Assembly: GCA_017643165.1 (NCBI GenBank)
Contig: JAEPNY010000002.1
Location: 686,979 to 750,978, forward strand
Source: Psychroserpens sp.
GTDB taxonomy: Bacteria > Bacteroidota > Bacteroidia > Flavobacteriales > Flavobacteriaceae
Length of the DNA stretch: 64,000 nucleotides
Reading direction: 5' to 3'
Below the pieces are notes generated by a model. That model ran no database searches. It was not told the DNA's origin and saw nothing but the letters and a program-made list of their open reading frames with translations. Numbering within the stretch: position 1 is the stretch's first letter; each line of letters starts with the position of its first letter. A program made the position numbers and the translations under genes. Below are positions 1 through 8,245 of the stretch, piece by piece.

Positions 1-582
1 GTCATGTATTCCAATAATAATGCAAATCCTGGAACGACGAATTTAAGCGGAAATGGTCAGGTGATTCGCCAAACCTATTTAGTAGATCCTAATGGGAATA
101 TTGAGTTTCCAGTTTTAGGTACGTTAAATATAGCTGGGCAATCTCGCGCAGAAGTGACAGAAATGCTAAAAGAAAGACTTAAAGATTATGTAAAAGATCC
201 AATTGTAAATATAAGATTGATCAATTTTACAGTGACCGTTTTAGGAGAAGTCAACCGTCCTGGAACTTTTACCATTCAAGATGAACGTATTTCATTATCT
301 GAAGCACTAGGTCTTGCAGGTGATCTTACTATTTATGGGAAACGAAACAACGTATTCTTAATTCGTGAAGAAGATGGTAAAAAGAAATATGCAACCTATG
401 ACTTGACGTCAATTAATGTTGTGAATTCACCTGTTTATTATTTGTCACAAAATGATGTGGTATATGTAGAACCCAATGGCTCTCGAGTGCGTCAATCGGC
501 GTATAACCAAACAACACCAGTAATAATTTCTGCAGTGGCTACTTTAGCAACTATTACTGCGATCTTAATAAATAACAATTAG
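1..582 (+). CDS. Polysaccharide export outer membrane protein (Wza-like), 5' end cut by window
   Basis: C-terminal part of a polysaccharide biosynthesis/export protein of the Wza family, which forms the outer-membrane channel for capsule or exopolysaccharide. The frame is open to base 1, so the first ATG (base 4) is internal and the signal peptide and lipobox lie outside the window. Visible are the end of the poly-export domain (LVDPNGNIEFPVLGTL) and a SLBB-type domain (VTVLGEVNRPGTF, then SLSEALGLAGDL). The C-terminus has a hydrophobic stretch (IISAVATLATITAILI), as expected of a membrane-anchored tail. It lies 9 bases before a Wzc-like gene, the usual export pair. The family call is firm; the polymer exported is unknown. 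Confidence 0.9.
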   Translation, partial: VMYSNNNANPGTTNLSGNGQVIRQTYLVDPNGNIEFPVLGTLNIAGQSRAEVTEMLKERLKDYVKDPIVNIRLINFTVTVLGEVNRPGTFTIQDERISLSEALGLAGDLTIYGKRNNVFLIREEDGKKKYATYDLTSINVVNSPVYYLSQNDVVYVEPNGSRVRQSAYNQTTPVIISAVATLATITAILINNN

Positions 583-591
583 AAAACACAT

Positions 592-2943
592 ATGAATACC
601 AATAAAGCACACGGTTTTCAAAACGAGCTGCGAGATACAGTAGATTTATTTATTTCTAAGTGGAAATTTATAGTTCTGGCATTGCTACTTGCCATAGGTG
701 TTGCATATGTTTATTTGAGATATGCCAATTATGAATATGAAGCTACAGCTACCATTAAAATAAAGAGTGAAAATCAACAACAGCAACAGCTTGCGGAATT
801 ATCCGCACTACAGGATTACGGTTTATTTTCGTCTAATTACTCTAATATTTCAGATGAAATAGAAATCATTAAGTCCCGAACTTTAGTTCAGAAAGTAGTA
901 GAAGACTTAAAACTCAACATTCAATATTACGTCAAAGGAAATATTAAAGACCAGGAAGTGTACGAAAACCCTCCGGTGAATCTAAACTTTTTTGAAAGTG
1001 ATTCAATCATAAGTCGCGTTGATACAACCTTATATTTAAAAGTAAAATCACCTAACAAATTCAGCCTATCGAATGAAGAAGGCAGTGAGATTTTTAATTA
1101 TGAAGCTTCTAATGCTAAAGAATATGCGTTTGGAGAGCGCATCAATTCTGGTTTTGGAGATTTTATCATTACGCCAAATACAGAAAACTTGGCAATAAAA
1201 CCAGGTACGAGTCTGAAGATCGAATTATCCAATATTGAACGTGTCGTTGAGAGTTATCAAAAGAAAATACTAACGCTAAATGAGACAGGATCAAACATTA
1301 TAAAGATCAGTCTAAAGGAGAATATAAAGCATAAAGCGGCTTTAATTCTCGATAAAATCATTCAGAAGTACAACGATGATGTCATCGAAGACAAAGAGAA
1401 AGTTGTTAAAGCAACCTCTGACTTTATCAATAATCGATTGAACGTTGTTTCCAATGAATTAGAACAAGTTGACTTTACAGCTGAAACGCTTCAGAAGAAT
1501 AACAGACTTACGGCATTAAACTCGCAAGCTGATATTTTTCTTCAGAGTGAAAAAGCAAATGATGCGAAGATTATAAATACTACCAATCAAATTCAGTTGG
1601 TCGATTACATGAAAGATCGATTAAACAGCGACGAAGTCGAAAATGATCTTCTTCCTGCCGATATTGGTATCGCAGATAATTCTGTACTCCAGATTACTAA
1701 AAGTCATAATGACCTTGTACTTCAGCGTGATCGTATCTTAAAGAACTCGACTGAAAAGAACCCAACGGTAATAAACTTAAATGAGCAAATTGCTGCTTTA
1801 AAACTTAATTTAAATCAGAGTCTTGATAATATTAGATCAGCGAACTCAATTACCTTAAATGCCTTAAATCGAGAAGACGCAAGGATTAGTTCACAGCTAT
1901 ATACTGCTCCTACCAAGGCTCGACAGTTTAGAGATGTAAAACGTCAGCAAGACATCAAAGAATCGCTTTACTTATATCTTCTTCAAAAACGTGAAGAAAC
2001 TGCGATTTCACAAGGTATGTCGTCTCCAAATGCTAAAATCGTTGACAAGGCTTATGTTACAGTAAATCCTGTTTCGCCTAATAAAAATGTTGTTTATTTA
2101 GCCTCTATTATCCTTGGTTTATTGATACCATTCGGAGCAATTTACACCCGAAGTTTACTGGATACTAAAATTCACACTAAAGCAGATCTTTTGAAATTGG
2201 TGAGTATTCCATATCTTGGTGATATTCCTAAATCGGATAAGAAGCTGAAGGTCATGAAGAAAGTCGATTATTCTCCTAAAGCTGAAGCATTTCGAATTAT
2301 TCGATCTAACATAAACTTCTTATTGCAAGACAGTAAGAATAAATGCAAAACAATTTTTGTAACCTCCACCAAGGCGCAAGAAGGTAAATCACATACATCG
2401 ACGAACCTATCGAATTCATTTTCATTTTCAGAAAAGCGCGTCTTATTAATAGAAACGGATATTAGAGTTCCTAGAGTAAATGATTATCTGAAAATTAAAG
2501 CAGATCGTGGTTTAACAGATTATATTTCAGATAAATCGTTGAGCATGGATGATGTCGTGGTTCATATTGAAGATAATAAATATCTTGATGTGATTCCATC
2601 AGGAACCATTCCTCCTAACCCAGCTGAACTATTAATGAGTGAGCGTGTTTCAGAGCTTTTTGATATCGCAAAGAAAACGTACGATTATATTATTGTTGAT
2701 ACAGCGGCAGTAGGTCTCGTTACAGACACCTTACTAATAAGTGATCATGCTGATATCTTTGTTTATGTGGTGAGCGTGGATAATATTGATAAGCGAGAAC
2801 TTCACATCGCTCAAACTTTATATGAAGAAAAACGATTACCAAAAATGACCGTCCTATTGAATGGAACCACGAAAAAGAAAGGATATGGTTATGGCTACGG
2901 AAATAATCCGCAACGAAAAAAGAAATGGTACCAACGTTCTTAA
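592..2943 (+). CDS. Wzc-like polysaccharide co-polymerase / BY-type tyrosine kinase
   Basis: A 783-residue inner-membrane chain-length regulator with a cytoplasmic tyrosine kinase domain, partner of the Wza-like channel just upstream. Residues about 26-42 form the first membrane helix, followed by a long periplasmic coiled-coil Wzz domain. A second helix lies near 502-520. The kinase domain follows, with a Walker A-like TKAQEGKS ending at K599-S600, a Walker A' of the form LLIETDIR (Glu where the first Asp is usual) and Walker B IIVDTAA. The C-terminus is a Tyr/Gly/Lys tail (GYGYGYGNNPQRKKKWYQ), the usual autophosphorylation cluster. It is the last gene of its transcript: a hairpin terminator starts 6 bases after the stop. 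Domain order and length are typical. Confidence 0.93.
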   Translation: MNTNKAHGFQNELRDTVDLFISKWKFIVLALLLAIGVAYVYLRYANYEYEATATIKIKSENQQQQQLAELSALQDYGLFSSNYSNISDEIEIIKSRTLVQKVVEDLKLNIQYYVKGNIKDQEVYENPPVNLNFFESDSIISRVDTTLYLKVKSPNKFSLSNEEGSEIFNYEASNAKEYAFGERINSGFGDFIITPNTENLAIKPGTSLKIELSNIERVVESYQKKILTLNETGSNIIKISLKENIKHKAALILDKIIQKYNDDVIEDKEKVVKATSDFINNRLNVVSNELEQVDFTAETLQKNNRLTALNSQADIFLQSEKANDAKIINTTNQIQLVDYMKDRLNSDEVENDLLPADIGIADNSVLQITKSHNDLVLQRDRILKNSTEKNPTVINLNEQIAALKLNLNQSLDNIRSANSITLNALNREDARISSQLYTAPTKARQFRDVKRQQDIKESLYLYLLQKREETAISQGMSSPNAKIVDKAYVTVNPVSPNKNVVYLASIILGLLIPFGAIYTRSLLDTKIHTKADLLKLVSIPYLGDIPKSDKKLKVMKKVDYSPKAEAFRIIRSNINFLLQDSKNKCKTIFVTSTKAQEGKSHTSTNLSNSFSFSEKRVLLIETDIRVPRVNDYLKIKADRGLTDYISDKSLSMDDVVVHIEDNKYLDVIPSGTIPPNPAELLMSERVSELFDIAKKTYDYIIVDTAAVGLVTDTLLISDHADIFVYVVSVDNIDKRELHIAQTLYEEKRLPKMTVLLNGTTKKKGYGYGYGNNPQRKKKWYQRS

Positions 2944-2948
2944 ATAAA

Positions 2949-2980
2949 AAATCCGCTTTATTATAAGCGGATTTCTTTTT
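2949..2980. terminator. Bidirectional hairpin terminator between wzc-like gene and proline dehydrogenase
   Basis: A 10-bp perfect stem (AAATCCGCTT at 2949-2958 with AAGCGGATTT at 2965-2974), a 6-base loop and a T-rich tail on the plus strand. An A run on the other side lets it serve the convergent minus-strand gene as well. Confidence 0.9.
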
Positions 2981-2981
2981 T

Positions 2982-4154
2982 TTATAAGCGTCTTCTTCGC
3001 TTTTCTTCCTTTAATAAATTAAGTTCCCTACTGGTTTGCCCAGCAACCGAGGTGTTTTCTTCTGCCCTTCTAATTAAATATGGCATTACATCTTTTACAG
3101 GTCCAAATGGTACATACTTGGCAACATTATAACCTTGATTTGCAAGATTAAAACTAATATGATCACTCATACCATAGAGTTGGCCAAACCACACATTATT
3201 ATCCTTCTTTTCAATTCCTAAATCTTGCATGAGTTCCATCGCGAGATAACAACTATCTTCATTATGTGTTCCAATGAATATTGAAATTGTATCGAGATGG
3301 TTTAAAATATACGTCATGCATGTATTAAAGTTGTCATCACTCGCTTGTTTATTAATACATATTGGTGATTTATAACCGTAAGCTTCTGCTCTATCGCGTT
3401 CTTTCTCCATGTAGGCACCTCTAACAATCTTCATCCCAATCTTGAAACCCTCTGCTAGCGCACGTTCATGCAGACTCTTTAAATAATCTAAACGATCCCA
3501 ACGGTAACACTGTAATGTATTGTAAACAATTGGCTTTTCTGTATTGTATTTGCGCATCATGTCTTCACAAAGTTCATCGGCTGCAGCTTGCATCCAACTT
3601 TCTTCGCCATCTATAAGCACTTCTACGTCTTTTTTTTTGGCTAGTCCACAGACTTCATCATACCGGTCAACAATACGATCCCATTCGGCCTGTTCTTCTG
3701 GTGAAAAGGCTTTACCTTCACCCTTCTTCTGATATAGATAAAAACGCCCAAATCCAGTTGGTTTAAATACTACAATAGGCATCGCATCTTTTTCATCAGC
3801 AAATTGAATAATCTTTAAAAGTTTATCCTTCGCGTCATCAAACGTCGCCTCTTCCTCTTTTCCTTCTACCGAATAATCTAATACAGAGCAAACGCCTTTA
3901 GTAAACATCTTATCTATAATTGGCAAACAATCATCTTCATTTACACCACCACAAAAATGATCGAATACAGTAGATCGAATTAGGCCTTCGACAGGCAGTT
4001 TGGCTTTTAATGCAAAATTTGTAGCAGCAGTTCCTATTCGCACTAAAGGCTCATGGGATATCATTTTAAACAGGAAATAAGCCCGTTCTAATTGCGAATC
4101 ATTTTTTAAAGCAAAAGCGACTTCAGTATTATTAAAAAGCGTGTTTTTAGTCAT
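2982..4154 (-). CDS. Proline dehydrogenase (FAD-dependent, PutA-type catalytic domain)
   Basis: A 390-residue monofunctional proline dehydrogenase, which oxidises L-proline to pyrroline-5-carboxylate and passes electrons to the respiratory chain. The TIM-barrel family signature YLIRRAEENTS is present near residue 359, preceded by the strand motif FGPVKDVMP. GMKIVRGAYMEKER matches the FAD/substrate region. There is no fused P5C dehydrogenase domain, as is normal for Bacteroidota. The start ATG (4152-4154) is supported by a TATTTTTG box 18 bases upstream. It is divergent from aroB. Confidence 0.93.
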   Translation of the reverse strand: MTKNTLFNNTEVAFALKNDSQLERAYFLFKMISHEPLVRIGTAATNFALKAKLPVEGLIRSTVFDHFCGGVNEDDCLPIIDKMFTKGVCSVLDYSVEGKEEEATFDDAKDKLLKIIQFADEKDAMPIVVFKPTGFGRFYLYQKKGEGKAFSPEEQAEWDRIVDRYDEVCGLAKKKDVEVLIDGEESWMQAAADELCEDMMRKYNTEKPIVYNTLQCYRWDRLDYLKSLHERALAEGFKIGMKIVRGAYMEKERDRAEAYGYKSPICINKQASDDNFNTCMTYILNHLDTISIFIGTHNEDSCYLAMELMQDLGIEKKDNNVWFGQLYGMSDHISFNLANQGYNVAKYVPFGPVKDVMPYLIRRAEENTSVAGQTSRELNLLKEEKRRRRL

Positions 4155-4171
4155 TTCAAAAAATTATGTAA

Positions 4172-4179
4172 CAAAAATA
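4172..4179 (-). promoter_or_regulatory. -7 promoter box of proline dehydrogenase
   Basis: The minus strand reads TATTTTTG, an exact match to the Bacteroidota TAnnTTTG box, 18 bases before the start codon. No TTG -33 element is evident at the usual distance. Confidence 0.55.
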
Positions 4180-4247
4180 ATTATTAGGTAGTTATTATTT
4201 TACTAAAAGTCCCTAATTTTCCACTTTGTAAGATAGCAAACACAGGT

Positions 4248-5327
4248 ATGACATCAATTATAACCGAGACATATAAAGTTCACTTCAACGATATTGCTTA
4301 TAATGAGCTCAATACATACGTTAAAGACAATAACTTCTCAAAGGTATTTATTTTGGTTGATAGCAATACGCATGAATATTGTCTATCGAAGTTCATGTCG
4401 CATCTTACGTTTGATAATGCAATTGAGGTTATTGAAATTGATGCTGGTGAACATCATAAATCTATCGATACATGTGTAGGCGTATGGAATGTCTTGTCTG
4501 AACTAGGTGCAGATCGCAAAAGCTTAATGCTAAATTTAGGTGGTGGTGTTGTAACTGATTTAGGCGGATTTGTAGCATGTACATTCAAACGTGGTATTGA
4601 ATATATTAATATCCCTACGTCCTTATTAGCAATGGTTGACGCGTCTGTCGGAGGCAAAACCGGAGTTGATTTAGGTACACTCAAAAATCAAGTAGGTGTT
4701 ATTAGTTCTGGTGCAATGGTATTAGTCGACACCTCTTATTTAGAAACACTACCTAAAGACCATTTAAGATCTGGGCTTGCGGAAATGCTTAAACATGGCT
4801 TAATTACCAACCGAAATTATTTTGACAGTCTTACCGATTTATCTGCGCTAACACTTAATGATCTGGACAAACTTATTTATGACTCGGTCGTTATTAAAAA
4901 AGACATTGTTACTGAAGATCCAAATGAACTTAGTGTTCGAAAACACTTGAACTTTGGACACACTTTAGGTCATGCTATAGAATCCTATTTCTTAAGCCAT
5001 CAAGAAAAACCAGACCTATTACATGGTGAAGCTATAGCAGTCGGTATGATACTCGAGTGTTATTTGTCATCAAAATTATTGAATTTCCCTAATTCCGATC
5101 TTGAATATATTACCCAAGTAATCCATTCCATATATGATCACATCACTATTGAGAGTACAGATCATGACGCAATTATAGATCTACTCAAATATGACAAGAA
5201 GAATAGTCATGGGAAGGTTAATTTTGTGCTATTAGAACAGATCGGACAACCAAAAATAAATTGTTCTGTTCCTAATGAATTAATCATCGACAGTTTCAAT
5301 TATTACAGTGCTAGCAGTTCTAGCTAG
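4248..5327 (+). CDS. aroB: 3-dehydroquinate synthase
   Basis: A 359-residue AroB, second step of the shikimate pathway (DAHP to 3-dehydroquinate), needing NAD and a divalent metal. Visible are the NAD-binding LNLGGGVVTDLGGFVA, the substrate region SVGGKTGVDLGTLKNQVG, and the metal-ligand helix NFGHTLGHAIE, with a further ligand likely in LLHGEAIAVGM. The length is normal. It is a single-gene unit divergent from proline dehydrogenase. aroC of the same pathway lies far off at 37.1 kb. Confidence 0.96.
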   Translation: MTSIITETYKVHFNDIAYNELNTYVKDNNFSKVFILVDSNTHEYCLSKFMSHLTFDNAIEVIEIDAGEHHKSIDTCVGVWNVLSELGADRKSLMLNLGGGVVTDLGGFVACTFKRGIEYINIPTSLLAMVDASVGGKTGVDLGTLKNQVGVISSGAMVLVDTSYLETLPKDHLRSGLAEMLKHGLITNRNYFDSLTDLSALTLNDLDKLIYDSVVIKKDIVTEDPNELSVRKHLNFGHTLGHAIESYFLSHQEKPDLLHGEAIAVGMILECYLSSKLLNFPNSDLEYITQVIHSIYDHITIESTDHDAIIDLLKYDKKNSHGKVNFVLLEQIGQPKINCSVPNELIIDSFNYYSASSSS

Positions 5328-5369
5328 GTCTATTCGGTTGTACATTTTTTACACTTTTTTTACACTTAA

Positions 5370-5404
5370 TTGTAATACTACAGTAGCGTTTTAGGTTATA
5401 TTTG
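5370..5404 (+). promoter_or_regulatory. Promoter of the TonB-C-like lipoprotein gene
   Basis: TATATTTG at 5397-5404 matches the TAnnTTTG consensus exactly. A TTG at 5370-5372 lies 24 bases before it as a possible -33 element. The start codon follows 26 bases after the box. Confidence 0.6.
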
Positions 5405-5430
5405 AGTCATAATCATTAAAATTTCGACTC

Positions 5431-6237
5431 ATGAAATCGTTAGTTAGAAACTGTATTATGATAGCAATAGTATTGCTTTTCAATGCGTGTAAACAAAAAA
5501 CGTCCGTTGAAGCAATTGCATTATCTGAAATATCAGACAATGAAGAATTAGTGGCCACTGTAAATCCTTTAGATGAGAAAAAAGACTTGATGAAAAGTAC
5601 AGGTTTCATTTATAGTTTGAAACCGAGATTCAATACGATCACTAAAAGCGAACTCAAAAAAGCAACGTCTTTTGAAGATTTTATCGGACAAGAACATGCC
5701 AATCGTATTATTAAATATAAAAGGTTAAGTGTGATTTTATTAGATGGAGACGAACAAACTGACATTCAAGAAACTGGTACTTCTGGCACATTTAATAATA
5801 AACAATTAGCATTGTTACAGTCATTTGATCATTCGACTAATCTGTTATTGTGGGCCGACTATGATGAAAAATTTGATTTTTCCGAAGATCTATTTGCAGA
5901 AACATGGACACCATATTTAACAATTGTTCCAGAAACACAAACAACATATTCTGAAGGAATAGAAACACTGCTCAGCGAAATTCAAGAACAAAGTAAAGCC
6001 CTTTGGTCTAAGATCGATACCGATAAGTTAAAACCTGCAAGACTTAAATTTACGATATCTAAAGACGGTACACTCCAAAATATTTTAATTGATAATTCAT
6101 GTGGTTATGGACATATCGATGAAAAGATGAAAACATTTATATTAAAAAGTTCAGGAAAATGGACTCCTGCTAAGGACGAAAATGGTAATTCTGTTGAACA
6201 AGAATTAGTATTATCTTATGGCTCAATGGGCTGTTAA
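5431..6237 (+). CDS. Predicted lipoprotein with TonB C-terminal-like domain
   Basis: A 268-residue protein with a lipoprotein signal peptide (LLFNAC, lipidated Cys20). The last about 70 residues (KLKPARLKFTISKDGTL, then GHIDEKMKTFILKSSGKWTPAK) have the pattern of a TonB C-terminal-like domain: a strand, a small helix, and a W-x-PA strand. No membrane anchor or proline-rich linker is present, so it is not a classical TonB. Its role is unknown. It is a single-gene unit with its own promoter and a terminator after the stop. Confidence 0.7.
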   Translation: MKSLVRNCIMIAIVLLFNACKQKTSVEAIALSEISDNEELVATVNPLDEKKDLMKSTGFIYSLKPRFNTITKSELKKATSFEDFIGQEHANRIIKYKRLSVILLDGDEQTDIQETGTSGTFNNKQLALLQSFDHSTNLLLWADYDEKFDFSEDLFAETWTPYLTIVPETQTTYSEGIETLLSEIQEQSKALWSKIDTDKLKPARLKFTISKDGTLQNILIDNSCGYGHIDEKMKTFILKSSGKWTPAKDENGNSVEQELVLSYGSMGC

Positions 6238-6256
6238 ATAGCTTTGATATAAAATC

Positions 6257-6296
6257 AAAAAAGGTCTTAATCATTATATGTTGAGACCTTTTTTAT
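6257..6296 (+). terminator. Hairpin terminator after the TonB-C-like lipoprotein gene
   Basis: AAAAAGGTCTTAA pairs with TTGAGACCTTTTT (one G.T pair) around a short AT loop, followed by T-rich sequence. Confidence 0.85.
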
Positions 6297-6418
6297 TTAT
6301 AAATCTTTCTTTCTATGAATATAGTTTTTTAGTTATCTTAGAGAATGTTCAATAATTTGATCCTCCCTCTCTTCTATTATTCTAGATAATCTACAACTAA
6401 TTAAAAATACAATCCGTA

Positions 6419-7468
6419 ATGAATAGAATGTATCTCTTCGTAGTCGTTTTCATGCTCTGTATAGGATGTCAACAAGAAAAAGAAACAACGCTCACAAAAA
6501 ATCACGAAAGCTCATATTTAGATTACTCTGATAAAGATGATGCCTTAAGTGGTGGTGTAAAAATGATTCCAATTCAAACAAGCGCAGGTGAATTTAATGT
6601 ATGGACCAAACGCGTTGGAAATAATCCTAAAATGAAAGTATTGCTGCTTCATGGTGGACCTGGTGCGACTCATGAGTATTTTGAATGCTTTGATTCATTT
6701 TTCCCTAAAGCCGAGATTGAATATTATTACTACGACCAATTAGAGTCATTTTATAGTGACCAGCCGAATGACAGTACGTTGTGGAGCGTCGATAGATATG
6801 TTGATGAAGTCGAGCAAGTTCGTAAAAGTCTCAACCTCGATAAAGATAATTTCTATTTGTATGGATCATCTTGGGGTGGAATATTAACTATGGAATATGC
6901 ATTAAAATACCAAGACAATCTAAAGGGCATTATCATATCAAATATGATGGCATCCATACCTGAATATATCAATTATGCTGAAACTTTTCTGGGTCCACAA
7001 ATGGATCCTGAAGTACTTAAAGAGATAAAAGCTTTGGAAGCGGCAGGTGAGTTTACAAATCCAAGATATAACGAATTGGTATTAAACAACTATTATCCAG
7101 AGCATGTATTAAGAATGCCATTAGAAGAATGGCCAAATCCCGTAAGCAGAGCCTTCGCCAATATTAATTACGATCTTTATTTAACGATGCAAGGTCCGAG
7201 CGAATTTGGTGTTGTTGGTGATGCAAAACTGAAAGATTGGGATATTACCGATCAGCTATCCAAAATAGAAGTTCCTACACTTTCAATAGGTGGTGCATAC
7301 GACACCATGGATCCAATACATATGGAATGGATCGCTTCCGAAGTTCAAAATGGCCGATACTTACATTGTCCAAAAGGCAGTCATCTAGCAATGTATGATG
7401 ACCAGGAAACTTACTTCGAAGGTCTCATAACATTTATTAAAGACGTAGATAACGGAACATTCAAATAA
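6419..7468 (+). CDS. Prolyl-aminopeptidase-like alpha/beta hydrolase, lipoprotein
   Basis: A 349-residue alpha/beta hydrolase of the proline iminopeptidase type (peptidase family S33). It has a lipoprotein signal (FMLCIGC, Cys17), so it likely acts in the periplasm or on the membrane. The oxyanion motif LLHGGPGATHEY and nucleophile elbow YGSSWGGILTMEYA (G-x-S-W-G-G) are diagnostic. A catalytic Asp probably lies in GGAYDTMDP and the His in KGSHLAMYDD. The likely substrate is an N-terminal proline of short peptides, but related hydrolases act elsewhere. It sits 2 bases before the SDR gene, so they are probably co-transcribed. Confidence 0.88.
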   Translation: MNRMYLFVVVFMLCIGCQQEKETTLTKNHESSYLDYSDKDDALSGGVKMIPIQTSAGEFNVWTKRVGNNPKMKVLLLHGGPGATHEYFECFDSFFPKAEIEYYYYDQLESFYSDQPNDSTLWSVDRYVDEVEQVRKSLNLDKDNFYLYGSSWGGILTMEYALKYQDNLKGIIISNMMASIPEYINYAETFLGPQMDPEVLKEIKALEAAGEFTNPRYNELVLNNYYPEHVLRMPLEEWPNPVSRAFANINYDLYLTMQGPSEFGVVGDAKLKDWDITDQLSKIEVPTLSIGGAYDTMDPIHMEWIASEVQNGRYLHCPKGSHLAMYDDQETYFEGLITFIKDVDNGTFK

Positions 7469-7470
7469 TT

Positions 7471-8151
7471 ATGAGTAAACAAAAAACTGTCGTAATTACA
7501 GGAGCTAGTAAAGGCATAGGTAAAGCCCTTGCTGAGCGACTATTATCGGAAGGTTATAAGGTTTTTGGAACCAGTCGATCTGAACATATAGAAGCTATTA
7601 ATCATCCAAATTTCACAGCTATACAACTAGACATTTCAAGTGCTATCAGTATTTCAACAGCACAAAAGACTATTGCTGAAATGATAGATGGAGTTGATAT
7701 CTTAATCAATAATGCTGGAATCGGACCAGATCTCGGATATGAAGTTCCAGATCCAGAAACGTTTCAAGAAACTTTTAAGGTCAATGTAGAAGGAGTCGTA
7801 TTTTTTACTGAACCATTATTGGAGCTTATGAATTCCGATGGGAAAATTTTGAATATTTCTTCTAAAATGGGTTCTGTTGAGTATTTGAGATCAGCTGGAT
7901 CAATTGCATATAGAATGTCTAAAAGTGCGCTTAATATGTATACAAAGACTTTAGCACTTCGACTTCAAGGCGTGAGTAAAGTCGCTGCCATTCATCCTGG
8001 ATGGGTAAAAACAACCATCATGCTTAGCAATATTGAACTTGCACCACTCACGCCTGAAGATTCTGCAGAGCGTATCTATAAATTTTTAATTAGTGAATTT
8101 GAAACGGGATCTTATTATGATGCTGAAGACAATACACTATTACCTTGGTAG
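7471..8151 (+). CDS. Short-chain dehydrogenase/reductase (SDR)
   Basis: A 226-residue classical SDR with a Rossmann fold. TGASKGIGKALAERL binds the cofactor, the structural motif is LINNAGIG, and the catalytic set is Ser (ISSKMGSVEY) with a YRMSK element carrying Tyr and Lys. HPGWVKT follows. Substrate unknown. It is transcribed with the hydrolase upstream. Confidence 0.9.
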   Translation: MSKQKTVVITGASKGIGKALAERLLSEGYKVFGTSRSEHIEAINHPNFTAIQLDISSAISISTAQKTIAEMIDGVDILINNAGIGPDLGYEVPDPETFQETFKVNVEGVVFFTEPLLELMNSDGKILNISSKMGSVEYLRSAGSIAYRMSKSALNMYTKTLALRLQGVSKVAAIHPGWVKTTIMLSNIELAPLTPEDSAERIYKFLISEFETGSYYDAEDNTLLPW

Positions 8152-8245
8152 AAAAGCGTTTAAATATTGTTGATAACTCAACGAGATTGACTATTAAAAA
8201 AAACATTCAAGTTACTATTTTGCATTTCGGTTATAATAAAGCGAA